64,000 bases of DNA from Pseudomonas rhizosphaerae (lineage in GTDB: Bacteria > Pseudomonadota > Gammaproteobacteria > Pseudomonadales > Pseudomonadaceae), in NCBI RefSeq assembly GCF_000761155.1, contig NZ_CP009533.1:682001-746000 (forward strand). The letters run 5' to 3'. Positions within the stretch are counted from its first letter, which is position 1, and each line of letters opens with the position of its first letter. Below, one piece after another: positions 55,676 to 63,803 of the stretch. The translations under genes were made by a program, and so were the position numbers. The notes under the pieces were generated by a model. It saw only the letters and a program-made list of their open reading frames with translations, ran no database searches and had not been told where the DNA came from.

Positions 55676-56461
55676 ATGACCAAACGGCTCACCAGCGCTT
55701 TGCTGGCTTGTGTATTACTTGGTTCCAGTGCCGCCCATGCGCAGAAAGCGCCGCCACCGGTGCAGTTGTCCTTGCTCGGCTCGGGCGGCGTGGTCAGTGC
55801 CATGCAAACCATCGTCGTTGAATACGAAAAGGCCACCGGGATCAAGGTGACCGTATTGCCTTCGCCTGCCATCGGCGACAACCCTATGGCAATCTCCAGC
55901 CGGCTGGAGCGCGGTGAGCGCGCTGACCTGGTGCTTACCGAAGACGCGGCGTTGAACAAACTCATTCAGCTGGGTGAAGTGCAGCGCGAACCACGGGTGG
56001 ATGTCGGCAAGTCCTTCATCGCCATGGCCGTGCGCCAAGGCGAGGCCAAGCCCGACATCGGCAGTGTCGACGCCTTCCGCAAGACCCTGCTCGACGCGCG
56101 ATCCTTGGCCTACTCCAACAGCACCAGCGGCTTGTACCTCTCGCACCTGCTGTTTCCCCGCATGAAACTCACCGAGCAGTTGCGCGACAAGAGCAGCCTG
56201 GTGGACAACGAGCCGGTGGGCGCCGCCGTCGCGCGCGGCGATGTGCAGTTGGGGTTCCAGCAGTTGAGCGAGCTCAAGGCCGTGCCAGGTATCGACATCG
56301 TTGGCCTGATTCCCGACGCGGTGCAGAAGATGACCCTGTATTCAGGAGGTGTCACGCGCACCAGTGCTCACCCTGAGGAAGCCGCAGCGTTGCTGCAGTA
56401 CCTGAGCACCCCGGCAGCCCGTCTTGCCATCCAGGAAAGCGGGCTGACGCCAGTGCAGTGA
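55676..56461 (+). CDS. Periplasmic molybdate-binding-like (ModA family) protein
   Basis: This 261-residue protein has a signal peptide (MTKRLTSALLACVLLGSSAA, cleavage near AHA). The mature domain matches the ModA/substrate-binding pattern: LLGSGGVVSAMQTIVVEYEKATGIKV, then RADLVLTEDAALNKLIQLGEV and LAYSNSTSGLYLSHLL. The classic ModA oxyanion motif is not clear, and no modB/modC permease or ATPase genes follow. It could bind a different oxyanion or act alone, for example in sensing. AGGA lies about 11 bases before the ATG at 55676. Confidence 0.75.
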   Translation: MTKRLTSALLACVLLGSSAAHAQKAPPPVQLSLLGSGGVVSAMQTIVVEYEKATGIKVTVLPSPAIGDNPMAISSRLERGERADLVLTEDAALNKLIQLGEVQREPRVDVGKSFIAMAVRQGEAKPDIGSVDAFRKTLLDARSLAYSNSTSGLYLSHLLFPRMKLTEQLRDKSSLVDNEPVGAAVARGDVQLGFQQLSELKAVPGIDIVGLIPDAVQKMTLYSGGVTRTSAHPEEAAALLQYLSTPAARLAIQESGLTPVQ

Positions 56462-56496
56462 TCGTGGAGGGACATCCCGTGGCCGCCGACGGTGGC

Positions 56497-57351
56497 CTAG
56501 AGGATCTTCACGGTATGAAAGGCCACGGTGTCGTAGGGCACCGTGATCTCCTGCTTGTCCTTGAGCTCGGGATGAGTGGCCATGATCTCGCGGACCTGCT
56601 GGAAGATCGGCTCCTGCTGTTCAGGCGGCAGGGTGGAGATGAAGCTGATGGAGCGAACCCGGTTGAGGATTACGTCTTCCGGGGTGCCGGTGTGCGAATG
56701 GGTGAAGTGCTTTTCCACCAGAGGATGGGCGAAGCCTTTATGGGGGAACATTTCACGCCACTGCTGGGTATAGAAGCGGGGGCTGTCGCCGGCCACGGTA
56801 CTGACGACGTCCGCTACCTGTCGTACCCAGTCCACGCGGGTATCGCGCAAGTTCCAGATCATGCCCAGCCGTCCGCCGCGCTTGAGCACGCGATGGATTT
56901 CCTTCATGGCCTCGGGCTTGGCAAACCAGTGGAAAGAGTGCGCGCAGATGACGGCGTCGACCGACTGGCTCTTGAGCGGGATCTCTTCGGCAGCGCCCTC
57001 GAGTATCTTGACGTAGGGTTTGTCGCCCCAATTGAGCTCGAGCTTCTCGCGCATGGCGGCGACCGGCTCCACCGCGAACACTTCGGCGCCGATGTCCACC
57101 AGTCGTGGAATGAACTTGCCCGTCCCTGATCCTAAATCCAGTACCGTTGTGTGGGGTGGGTCCCATTTGCTGTGGGGCTTGATCTGCATGATCTCGCGCA
57201 GCCAGTTGTCGAGTTCCTTGGGGTAGTCCGGACGCCCCTTGTCGAAGGAGCCTGCCCCTTGCAGGTAGCCCTTCACGGCAGTGGATGGAAGAATCGCCTG
57301 GAGTTTTTCGGTCAAGTTCTTGATTTGCAGAATGTCGCTGAGGTTTTTCAT
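56497..57351 (-). CDS. Class I SAM-dependent methyltransferase
   Basis: This 284-residue protein has the SAM motif VLDLGSGTGKFIPRLVDIGAEVFAVEPVAAM, post-I VDAVICAHSFHWF, and post-II LKRGGRLGMIWNLRDTRVDW. The FHWF pattern is common in methyltransferases of the UbiE/ubiquinone-like (Methyltransf_11) group, including trans-aconitate-type enzymes. CGAGGGG precedes the ATG at 57351. Substrate is unknown. It stands alone between the ModA-like gene (convergent) and the LysR gene. Confidence 0.83.
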   Translation of the reverse strand: MKNLSDILQIKNLTEKLQAILPSTAVKGYLQGAGSFDKGRPDYPKELDNWLREIMQIKPHSKWDPPHTTVLDLGSGTGKFIPRLVDIGAEVFAVEPVAAMREKLELNWGDKPYVKILEGAAEEIPLKSQSVDAVICAHSFHWFAKPEAMKEIHRVLKRGGRLGMIWNLRDTRVDWVRQVADVVSTVAGDSPRFYTQQWREMFPHKGFAHPLVEKHFTHSHTGTPEDVILNRVRSISFISTLPPEQQEPIFQQVREIMATHPELKDKQEITVPYDTVAFHTVKIL

Positions 57352-57502
57352 TTGCCCCTCGCACGCCTGCTGGCGTTGTTGTGGTCGCAAGGCTGATTGC
57401 ACAGCGCAACACCCAACCAGCCTCGTTGGGCGTTATTAAACAAAGCGTAGCGCAAGGTGGCCGAGGCAGCGGTTAATTCATACCAGGCCGGGCAAAACCG
57501 GA

Positions 57503-58405
57503 TCAGAGGGTAGTGGCGAGCACGCCGTGAGGCGCATGGGCGACTGATGCCTGCGCCTGACTTTCCAGCCAGTGACGAAACGCCGAGCATTTTGGACTTT
57601 CTTCCGTCGGCTGCGCGGACAGCAGGAAATACCCCGAACCATCGCGAACGAAGCCAAAGGGCGCGACCAATTGGCCTGATGCCAGCTCGTCTTGAACCAT
57701 CATCATCGATGCCATGGTGACGCCCAGCCCTGCGCTGGCGGCCTGAACGCATAGATAGAAATGCTCGTAATCGACCGTCGTCACTTCGCAGGCCACTTTC
57801 TGCACCAGACGCAACCACTGCTCCCAGGCTGCCGGTCGTGTTCTGCTGCGCAGTAGATGCACGCCGCTCAATAGACTCGCCGGCCCTGCCAGCGACGGTG
57901 CGCACACCGGGCCTACCCACTCCGTACACAGTGCGCTGCTATGTACGGAATCGTCCCAGTGGAAATCATCACGACGAATGGCCAGGTCTGCCCTGCACCG
58001 GGCGAAATCGATCGGCCCGCCTGCGGCCAGTAGTTGAATCTGGATGTCTGGGTGCGCCCGATGAAAAGCAGGCAGGCGTGGAATCAGCCATTTCATTGCA
58101 ATCGTCGGCTCGCAGGACAACACCAGAATGTCATCGCCAGCCTTGCGCTGCACTTGACGAACCGCCTGCTCCAATTGCTCGAACATAGGCTGGGTGGCCT
58201 CATGCAGCAGGCGCCCGGCATGGTTGAGAAAGACCGCACGATTGCGTCGCTCGAACAATTCCACCCCCAGTGCCTCTTCCAGCGAGCGGATCTGACGACT
58301 CACGGCACCATGGGTGACATGCAACTGTTCGGCAGCCTTGATGAAACTTTGCGTCTGCGCGGCAGCATTGAAAAAGCGAAAAGAGGCGAGGGGAGGAAGG
58401 CTCAT
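57503..58405 (-). CDS. LysR-family transcriptional regulator
   Basis: This 300-residue regulator has an N-terminal winged helix-turn-helix (PLASFRFFNAAAQTQSFIKAAEQLHVTHGAVSRQIRSLEEALG) and a C-terminal effector-binding domain (about 95-300). The N-terminal PPL-SF-F-AAA pattern resembles the GcvA/AmpR branch. It diverges from the dioxygenase-LysE pair, the usual position of a LysR activator of its neighbours. Its ribosome binding site is weak. Confidence 0.9.
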   Translation of the reverse strand: MSLPPLASFRFFNAAAQTQSFIKAAEQLHVTHGAVSRQIRSLEEALGVELFERRNRAVFLNHAGRLLHEATQPMFEQLEQAVRQVQRKAGDDILVLSCEPTIAMKWLIPRLPAFHRAHPDIQIQLLAAGGPIDFARCRADLAIRRDDFHWDDSVHSSALCTEWVGPVCAPSLAGPASLLSGVHLLRSRTRPAAWEQWLRLVQKVACEVTTVDYEHFYLCVQAASAGLGVTMASMMMVQDELASGQLVAPFGFVRDGSGYFLLSAQPTEESPKCSAFRHWLESQAQASVAHAPHGVLATTL

Positions 58406-58413
58406 ACGGGCAA

Positions 58414-58432
58414 CGAAATCTCACAGGTTTCG
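58414..58432. promoter_or_regulatory. Candidate LysR operator
   Basis: CGAAA-N9-TTTCG is a 19-base inverted repeat in the 124-base gap between the LysR and dioxygenase genes, 9 bases upstream of the LysR start codon. Its place fits autoregulation. Confidence 0.35.
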
Positions 58433-58529
58433 ATGACTATAAATCGTTTTTTCCAGCCCACGCAAAACTCCATGATGGCGTTCGTTGCCGAGGATTTTGG
58501 CAATCTGCCCAATAAAATGGAGGAAATCC

Positions 58530-59306
58530 ATGGACAATATTCATAAGGGTGCAGTGCCCACTGGCAATCTTGCGCCACAGATCCATACGCCGCTGATTGC
58601 CGATGTCTGCAATGAAGTGAGTCGCAACGGTTTTGTGTTCATGCAGCCGGCTACGGTCGCCGCCTTGCTGAACACGCCGGTGCCTGGCTCCGTCCGAGGG
58701 TGGGAAGACTTCCGGCTAACCTGGGATCATCTGGACCAGGACGCTTTCATGGGTGACGGTGGTACCTATCGCTTTCGTCGCTACGCTACCTTCTTTACGG
58801 AACAGGGAAGCCGACACTGGCAGCCCCGTCCTCATCAACCGCACTACCAAACCACTGCACACAACCCTCTCAACGGCGGCATTGTCCGGCACTTTGCCCC
58901 GATCCCGGTCCACGTCTGTGAGGGCCTGGTGTTTTCCGCAGTGATGGATCTGTGTTGCGCCTGCTTTAACGTGATGGCAGCGCACTGTGCGTGGCATATC
59001 GAAGTTCATCAGTTTCGCATCGATGCGTCCAAGGGCGCTGCTTCGCCCACGCCTGAAGGGGTGCATCGCGATGGCGTCGACTTCGTTTTCATGCTGCTGG
59101 TCAGTCGGGTCAACGTCATGGAGGGGGAAACGTCCATCTACGATAACGACCACCGGCTACTGGCCAAGCATTCGATGATCCATGAACTGGAAGCCGCCAT
59201 GCTCAACGACGAACGGGTCCGGCATGGCGTCAGCCCCGTCATCCCCATCCACCCTGATAGACCCGCATACCGAGATGTACTGGTCGTCACTTTCAAGAAA
59301 CGCTGA
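58530..59306 (+). CDS. 2-oxoglutarate/Fe(II)-dependent dioxygenase (PF10014-like)
   Basis: This 258-residue protein matches the 2OG-Fe dioxygenase family that includes Bacillus isoleucine 4-hydroxylase (IDO). The iron-binding HxD is H179/D181 in TPEGVHRDGVDFVFML, with a probable distal His232 in RHGVSPVIPI and an Arg248 (PAYRDVLVVTF) that could bind 2-oxoglutarate. Flanking features VEGETSIYDNDH-like (EGETSIYDND) and GTYRFRRYATF are typical. GGAGGAA lies right before the ATG at 58530. The gene is followed after 12 bases by a LysE exporter and is divergent from a LysR regulator. Substrate is probably a free amino acid, but which one is unknown. Confidence 0.83.
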   Translation: MDNIHKGAVPTGNLAPQIHTPLIADVCNEVSRNGFVFMQPATVAALLNTPVPGSVRGWEDFRLTWDHLDQDAFMGDGGTYRFRRYATFFTEQGSRHWQPRPHQPHYQTTAHNPLNGGIVRHFAPIPVHVCEGLVFSAVMDLCCACFNVMAAHCAWHIEVHQFRIDASKGAASPTPEGVHRDGVDFVFMLLVSRVNVMEGETSIYDNDHRLLAKHSMIHELEAAMLNDERVRHGVSPVIPIHPDRPAYRDVLVVTFKKR

Positions 59307-59318
59307 CAGGACAGGGTC

Positions 59319-59936
59319 ATGAACGAATTACTCGCGGTAGCCTTGATCACAGTCTTGGCCGTTATCAGCCCTGGCCCTGACTTTGCCATGGTCACGCGCA
59401 ACAGTTATGCCTACGGGCGCCGCAATGGTCTGGTCGCAGCGTTGGGCATTGCCTGCGGTGTGCAGGTGCATGTTTTCTATACCGTGTTCGGCATTGCGGT
59501 GATCATTACCCAATCGCCAATGTTGTTCATGGCCATGAAATGGCTGGGCGCTGGTTATCTCATCTACTTAGGGGTGCGCTCGTTGCTCAATACTTCCAAG
59601 TTGACGCTGGCCAATGGTGGAGGCGAGACACCGTCCTTGTGGAACGCCTTTCGAATAGGGTTCTTCACCAATGCCCTCAACCCCAAGACGATGCTGTTTG
59701 TGGTGGCCACATACAGCCAGGTCGTAAAGGCAGGCAGTTCGATGACGACGAACTTTGCCTACGGCCTGTTCATGTCGTTCTCGCACTGGGTGTGGTTCAG
59801 TATCGTGGCGCTGTTCTTTTCCTCCGGGCCACTGCGCAGAAGAATGCTGGAGAAACAACGCATTGTTGACCGGGTCATCGGCACCGCGCTCATAGGGCTG
59901 GGCGCGTGCCTGGTGTTGCCGGGCCTTGGCGGCTGA
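59319..59936 (+). CDS. LysE/RhtB-family amino acid exporter
   Basis: This 205-residue exporter has six membrane helices, the family start LITVLAVISPGPDFAMVTRNS and the NALNPKTMLFVVATYSQV motif in the middle. AGGACAGGG precedes the ATG, and it lies 12 bases after the dioxygenase stop, so the pair is one operon. It probably exports the hydroxylated product or its precursor. The end of the gene is convergent with the phosphatase gene. Confidence 0.88.
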   Translation: MNELLAVALITVLAVISPGPDFAMVTRNSYAYGRRNGLVAALGIACGVQVHVFYTVFGIAVIITQSPMLFMAMKWLGAGYLIYLGVRSLLNTSKLTLANGGGETPSLWNAFRIGFFTNALNPKTMLFVVATYSQVVKAGSSMTTNFAYGLFMSFSHWVWFSIVALFFSSGPLRRRMLEKQRIVDRVIGTALIGLGACLVLPGLGG

Positions 59937-59983
59937 CCCTGTGCATTTCTGGCTGCCTGCCAAGGCGCTTGCGGTGCAATCGA

Positions 59984-61537
59984 TCACACCGGCTGCAATT
60001 TCTTTTCGAACACCACCACGCCGTCCAGATCGCGCAGCTGTACGGTCATTTCCCCACTCTGGCCTTCGATCTGCACTTCGCCGAAAAACTGGAAGCCGGC
60101 GAACGGCGAGGTGTTCTGCGCAGGCGGTGCTTTCTGGAACACCACTTGCGGGCCGAAGGTGGCGTCCAGCGGATTGGGCCCGAAGCTGCCGGCATTCAAC
60201 GGCCCGGCGACGAATTCCCAGAACGGTTCGAAGTCCTGGAAGGCGGCGCGGTCGGGGTGGTAGTGATGGGCTGCGCAATAGTGCACGTCGGCTGTCAGCC
60301 AGACGGTGTTGACCACCTTCTGCTGGCGCACGAAGCCCAGCAGCTCGGCAATTTCCAGCTCGCGCCCTTTGGCACCACCACCCTCGCCATTGGCGATCGC
60401 TTCCCAACGACTGACACCGGGGCTTACCTCGCCATCCGGCACGCCCAACCCGATGGGCATGTCGGCAGCAATGACTTTCCACTGCGCCTGCGATCCCTTG
60501 AGCCCGGACTTGAGCCAGTCCAGTTGCGCCTGGCCGAGGAACGCCGTTCGAGCTTCGGGCTTGGCGGCGAGGTTGTCGTCGTTACCGCCGCGGTAGCTGC
60601 GCATGTCCAACACGAAAATATCCAGCATCGGCCCGTAGCTGAGCTTGCGATAGATACGCCCGCCATTGTCGGCGCGTTGCAGGCGCATGGGGGCGTACTC
60701 GAGCCACGCCTGACGGGCGTTGCCCACCAGATGGCGAATGTCGCGGTTCTGGTAACGCTCGTCGAGCTGCTTGCTGGGCGACCAGTTGTTGGTCACCTCG
60801 TGGTCGTCCCACTGCCAGATCTGCGGCACCTCGGCGTTGAAGCGGCGCACGTTTTCATCCATCAGGTTGTAGCGGTAGTTGCCGCGGTACTCATCCAGAG
60901 TCTCGGCCACCTTGCTCTTGGCTTCGGTGGTGATGTTGCGCCACACGCGGCCATTTTCCGTGGTCACCGTGGCTGGCACCGGCCCGTCGGCGTAGATGGT
61001 GTCGCCACTGTGAATGAAGAAATCCGGCAGGCGCAGGCGCATGGCTTCATAGATGCGCATACCGCCGATATCAGGATTGATACCGAAGCCTTGGCCCACG
61101 GTGTCGCCGCTCCAGACGAAACGGATGTCGCGACGTTGCGAAGGCTCGCTGCGCAAATGGCCGAACCACGGCTCACTGCTGACGCCGGTCTGCGCATCCT
61201 CGAACTGCACACGGTAGAAAATTGCCTGGTCCACCGGCAGGCCGCTGAGCTCGACGCGCGCGGTGAAATCGGTGCCGGCGTCGGCCAATGGCGAGACAAG
61301 TCGGCGCGGGTTGGTGAACATGCTGCGCGTGTCCCATTCCACCACCATCCGCGCCGGACGATCGCAGCGGCTCCAGACCATCGCCTTGTCGTCCAGCAAA
61401 TCGCCGGACTGTACGCCGTCGGTCAGCTGTGGCCGGTCCTTGACCGAGGCGATCACCGCCGGCGCCAGTCCTGGCAGCAAAAAGCCTGCACCCACGGCCT
61501 GGACGAGACGACGGCGCTTGAGGTCGAACATGCTCAT
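59984..61537 (-). CDS. phoD: PhoD-family alkaline phosphatase/phosphodiesterase
   Basis: This 517-residue periplasmic metalloenzyme has a twin-arginine signal (KRRRLVQAVGAGFLLPGL, RRR plus hydrophobic core). PhoD features are FVWSGDTVGQGFG, FFIHSGDTIYADGP, IWQWDDHEVTNNW and VWLTADVHYCAAHHYHPDRA, carrying the Asp/His metal ligands. It hydrolyses phosphate esters to supply phosphate. AGGG lies 7 bases before the ATG at 61537. A Pho box at 61582 suggests induction under phosphate starvation by PhoB. Confidence 0.88.
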   Translation of the reverse strand: MSMFDLKRRRLVQAVGAGFLLPGLAPAVIASVKDRPQLTDGVQSGDLLDDKAMVWSRCDRPARMVVEWDTRSMFTNPRRLVSPLADAGTDFTARVELSGLPVDQAIFYRVQFEDAQTGVSSEPWFGHLRSEPSQRRDIRFVWSGDTVGQGFGINPDIGGMRIYEAMRLRLPDFFIHSGDTIYADGPVPATVTTENGRVWRNITTEAKSKVAETLDEYRGNYRYNLMDENVRRFNAEVPQIWQWDDHEVTNNWSPSKQLDERYQNRDIRHLVGNARQAWLEYAPMRLQRADNGGRIYRKLSYGPMLDIFVLDMRSYRGGNDDNLAAKPEARTAFLGQAQLDWLKSGLKGSQAQWKVIAADMPIGLGVPDGEVSPGVSRWEAIANGEGGGAKGRELEIAELLGFVRQQKVVNTVWLTADVHYCAAHHYHPDRAAFQDFEPFWEFVAGPLNAGSFGPNPLDATFGPQVVFQKAPPAQNTSPFAGFQFFGEVQIEGQSGEMTVQLRDLDGVVVFEKKLQPV

Positions 61538-61864
61538 GAAATAACCCTGCGAAAGAGAAAGGGCTATGTAAGCGTGGGGATGTGACAGGGGCGTGAAGGG
61601 CGATAGAGTCGACTACTTGATACCTGTAAACCTGGCGGCAGCGAGGATGCCTATAGTGATGACAGTTGGAAACCGGGCGACGGATGATCCACTCATTGGC
61701 AGCGCCCTTTTCCGATTTTTTTTCCGATTTCTCGGCACGCCGATAACCCGATAGTACGCGGGTCTCAGAAGATTACAGAGCTAAATATACAGACATAAAT
61801 TCTGATTTATTCGACGCCAGTAATATGCTTTTCAACACGTTCCACACAACTGGCCCAACGGACG
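61538..61864. other. Intergenic region between the phoD and MFS genes
   Basis: This 327-base region holds the phoD promoter with a Pho box near its left end and an AT-rich segment (about 61770-61840) downstream of the MFS gene. No gene was recognised; short open frames have no supporting features. Confidence 0.45.
61582..61599 (-). promoter_or_regulatory. Pho box upstream of phoD
   Basis: Read on the minus strand, CCTTCAC-N4-CTGTCAC is an 11-base-period direct repeat matching the Pho box (CTGTCAY twice) at 12 of 14 positions. TACATA follows about 11 bases later as a possible -10. The box is 45 bases upstream of the start codon. Confidence 0.65.
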
Positions 61865-63070
61865 TCAGCCAGGCACGACGACCTCGTTCGCCGAACTCGC
61901 CTGCAGCGCGCGCAGGCCAGTGAGCACGGCGGTGAGCATCAGCAAACCGGCGCCGATGGCGACGCCGAATCCGGCACGGGTACCGAAGTGGTCGATGACC
62001 AGGCCAGCCGTTGCCCCACCCATTGCGATGCCTACACTGACCCCGGTGCTCAGCCAGGTCAGCCCTTCGGTGATCTTTCCGGGCGGCAGGATTTTCGTGC
62101 CGATGTTCATTACCACGATCAGGGTCGGCGCGAACGACATGCCGGTGATGAACAGCAATCCGGTGAGCCAATACACATTGGGCGCAAAGATCGGCAGCGT
62201 CGTCGCCACGGCGGTGAATACCGCGCCGATCAGCAGCTGGGTTTCGAACGGTAGCCCACTTCTGACCGCTCCGAAGGTAATCCCGGCGACCATGGACCCG
62301 GCGGCAAAGCCTGCCAGGACAAAGCTGGCGGCGGCCGCCCAGCCGGTCTCCTTGGCAAACGCCACCACCGCTACGTCGACCGACCCGCCGAGCACGCCCA
62401 GCGCCAGCATCGCCACGACGATGATCCGCAAGGCAGGAATGCGCAGTGGAGAACCGGAATGGCCTTTGACGGCAGGTATCGGCGGTGGCTCGGTTTCATG
62501 CTGGCGCAGAAAGGCAACCACGCCCACGGCCAACAACACGGCGGCCACCAGTGGTCCGGCTTGGGGGAACAGGCCGCTGCTCAAGGCGATGGACAGCGGC
62601 GGGCCGACGATGAAGGTGAACTCCACCAGCACCGTATCCAGGGAATAGGCGGCGTGCAGTTGCGGCTTTCCACGAAACAGATAGGCCCAGCGTGCGCGGA
62701 TCATCGCCCCGAAACTGGGCAGCACGCCCGCCATGGCCGCTAGTACGAACAGCACGGGCAGCGGTGCATGCCAGTACACGGCGCCGATCAGGGCCAGCAG
62801 CATGCCGATACTGAACGCCGCGACTGGCGCCAGTACCTTGCGCTGACCGCGCTGGTCCACCAGCTTCGAGATCATCGGTCCGAGTATGGCGCTGGTCAGG
62901 GTATAAGTACCTGCTACCGCACCTGCGACCCAGTAGCGCCCCGTTTCCTGTGCAAGCATGGCAATCAGGCCCAGCCCGACCATGGCTTGCGGAAGCCTGG
63001 CCATCGAGCCGGCCATGATCAGCGCCACGACCCCTGGTGTTGCGAAGAATGTGCGGTAGGCATTGCTCAT
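61865..63070 (-). CDS. Major facilitator superfamily transporter
   Basis: This 401-residue protein starts MSNAYRTFFATPGVVALIMAGSMARLPQAMVGLGLIAML and has 12 membrane helices with the loop motif MISKLVDQRGQRKVL between helices 2 and 3. It resembles MFS drug or metabolite exporters of the YfcJ/YcaD type; substrate cannot be inferred. The ATG at 63070 has only a distant GGAG (about 13 bases); the frame is open 40 codons further with low-complexity Pro/Arg residues, which I reject. It lies downstream of the LysE/RhtB gene at 63174 on the same strand. Confidence 0.87.
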   Translation of the reverse strand: MSNAYRTFFATPGVVALIMAGSMARLPQAMVGLGLIAMLAQETGRYWVAGAVAGTYTLTSAILGPMISKLVDQRGQRKVLAPVAAFSIGMLLALIGAVYWHAPLPVLFVLAAMAGVLPSFGAMIRARWAYLFRGKPQLHAAYSLDTVLVEFTFIVGPPLSIALSSGLFPQAGPLVAAVLLAVGVVAFLRQHETEPPPIPAVKGHSGSPLRIPALRIIVVAMLALGVLGGSVDVAVVAFAKETGWAAAASFVLAGFAAGSMVAGITFGAVRSGLPFETQLLIGAVFTAVATTLPIFAPNVYWLTGLLFITGMSFAPTLIVVMNIGTKILPPGKITEGLTWLSTGVSVGIAMGGATAGLVIDHFGTRAGFGVAIGAGLLMLTAVLTGLRALQASSANEVVVPG

Positions 63071-63173
63071 GTGAAAGGCGGAACTCCGTGTTCGCGAGGT
63101 GGCTCTTGTAGGGGGGCTTATAGTGCCTGCAGGTCGAACCTGATACCTGTTTTGCCGGGGTGGTGGGGCAGGG

Positions 63174-63803
63174 TCATAAGGGTCGCTCAAGGAATAAAAG
63201 GCGGGCGGCCAGCGCTGTCATCATGCCCGCAAAGCCGTAACTGCCCCATCTTCTCAGAGCCGGACCGCCGTTCAACCTTTTGCGCAACGTTGCGGCGCAC
63301 AGCGCCAGTACGGTGTGAAAAACCAGGGAGATCAAAGTGAGCAGCACACCCAGCATCACAAGTTGGACCGTCACACTCGCGTTGCCGACGGTGACGAATT
63401 GCGGCAGAAACACCATGAAGAACAGCAGGCCTTTGGGATTCAGCAGGCTGTTGAGCGTCGCACGGACGAAAATCTTGCGGATCGAACCCAGGGGGCGGGG
63501 GGCAGCGCTTTCGCCAGTCGGCGCCGTCAACGCTTGCCAGGCCATCCACAACAGATAGCACGCACCGGCCAGCCGCAACAAGTCGAACGCAGGTGCCCAG
63601 CTCATGACGACAGCACCCATGCCGGCGCTGACCAGCAGTGTCAGCAGCAAGTCCGCCAGCGAAATGCCCAGCGCAGCCGCCGCCCCGGCTCGCCAGCCGT
63701 GGGCAAGTGCGTGACTGGTGACGAACGCCATGTTCGGTCCGGGGACGATCAGCAGCAATGCGGCGGCGATGACGAACAGGTAGAGGTTGGCTGCATCCGG
63801 CAT
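63174..63803 (-). CDS. LysE/RhtB-family exporter
   Basis: This 209-residue exporter has six membrane helices, the start LLLIVPGPNMAFVTSHALAHGWRAG and the motif ATLNSLLNPKGLLFFMVFLPQFV. It differs from the LysE at 59319 and is unlinked to it. AAGGAG precedes the ATG at 63803; the longer frame upstream is Pro-rich and not family-like. It is followed on the same strand by the MFS gene after 103 bases. Substrate is likely an amino acid or homoserine lactone type compound, not decided. Confidence 0.9.
   Translation of the reverse strand: MPDAANLYLFVIAAALLLIVPGPNMAFVTSHALAHGWRAGAAAALGISLADLLLTLLVSAGMGAVVMSWAPAFDLLRLAGACYLLWMAWQALTAPTGESAAPRPLGSIRKIFVRATLNSLLNPKGLLFFMVFLPQFVTVGNASVTVQLVMLGVLLTLISLVFHTVLALCAATLRKRLNGGPALRRWGSYGFAGMMTALAARLLFLERPL

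Noticed and set aside
61681-61860. AT-rich segment between phoD and the MFS gene as a possible island boundary
   Set aside because: Only about 100 bases long with no integrase, tRNA or repeat nearby. It looks like an ordinary intergenic region.
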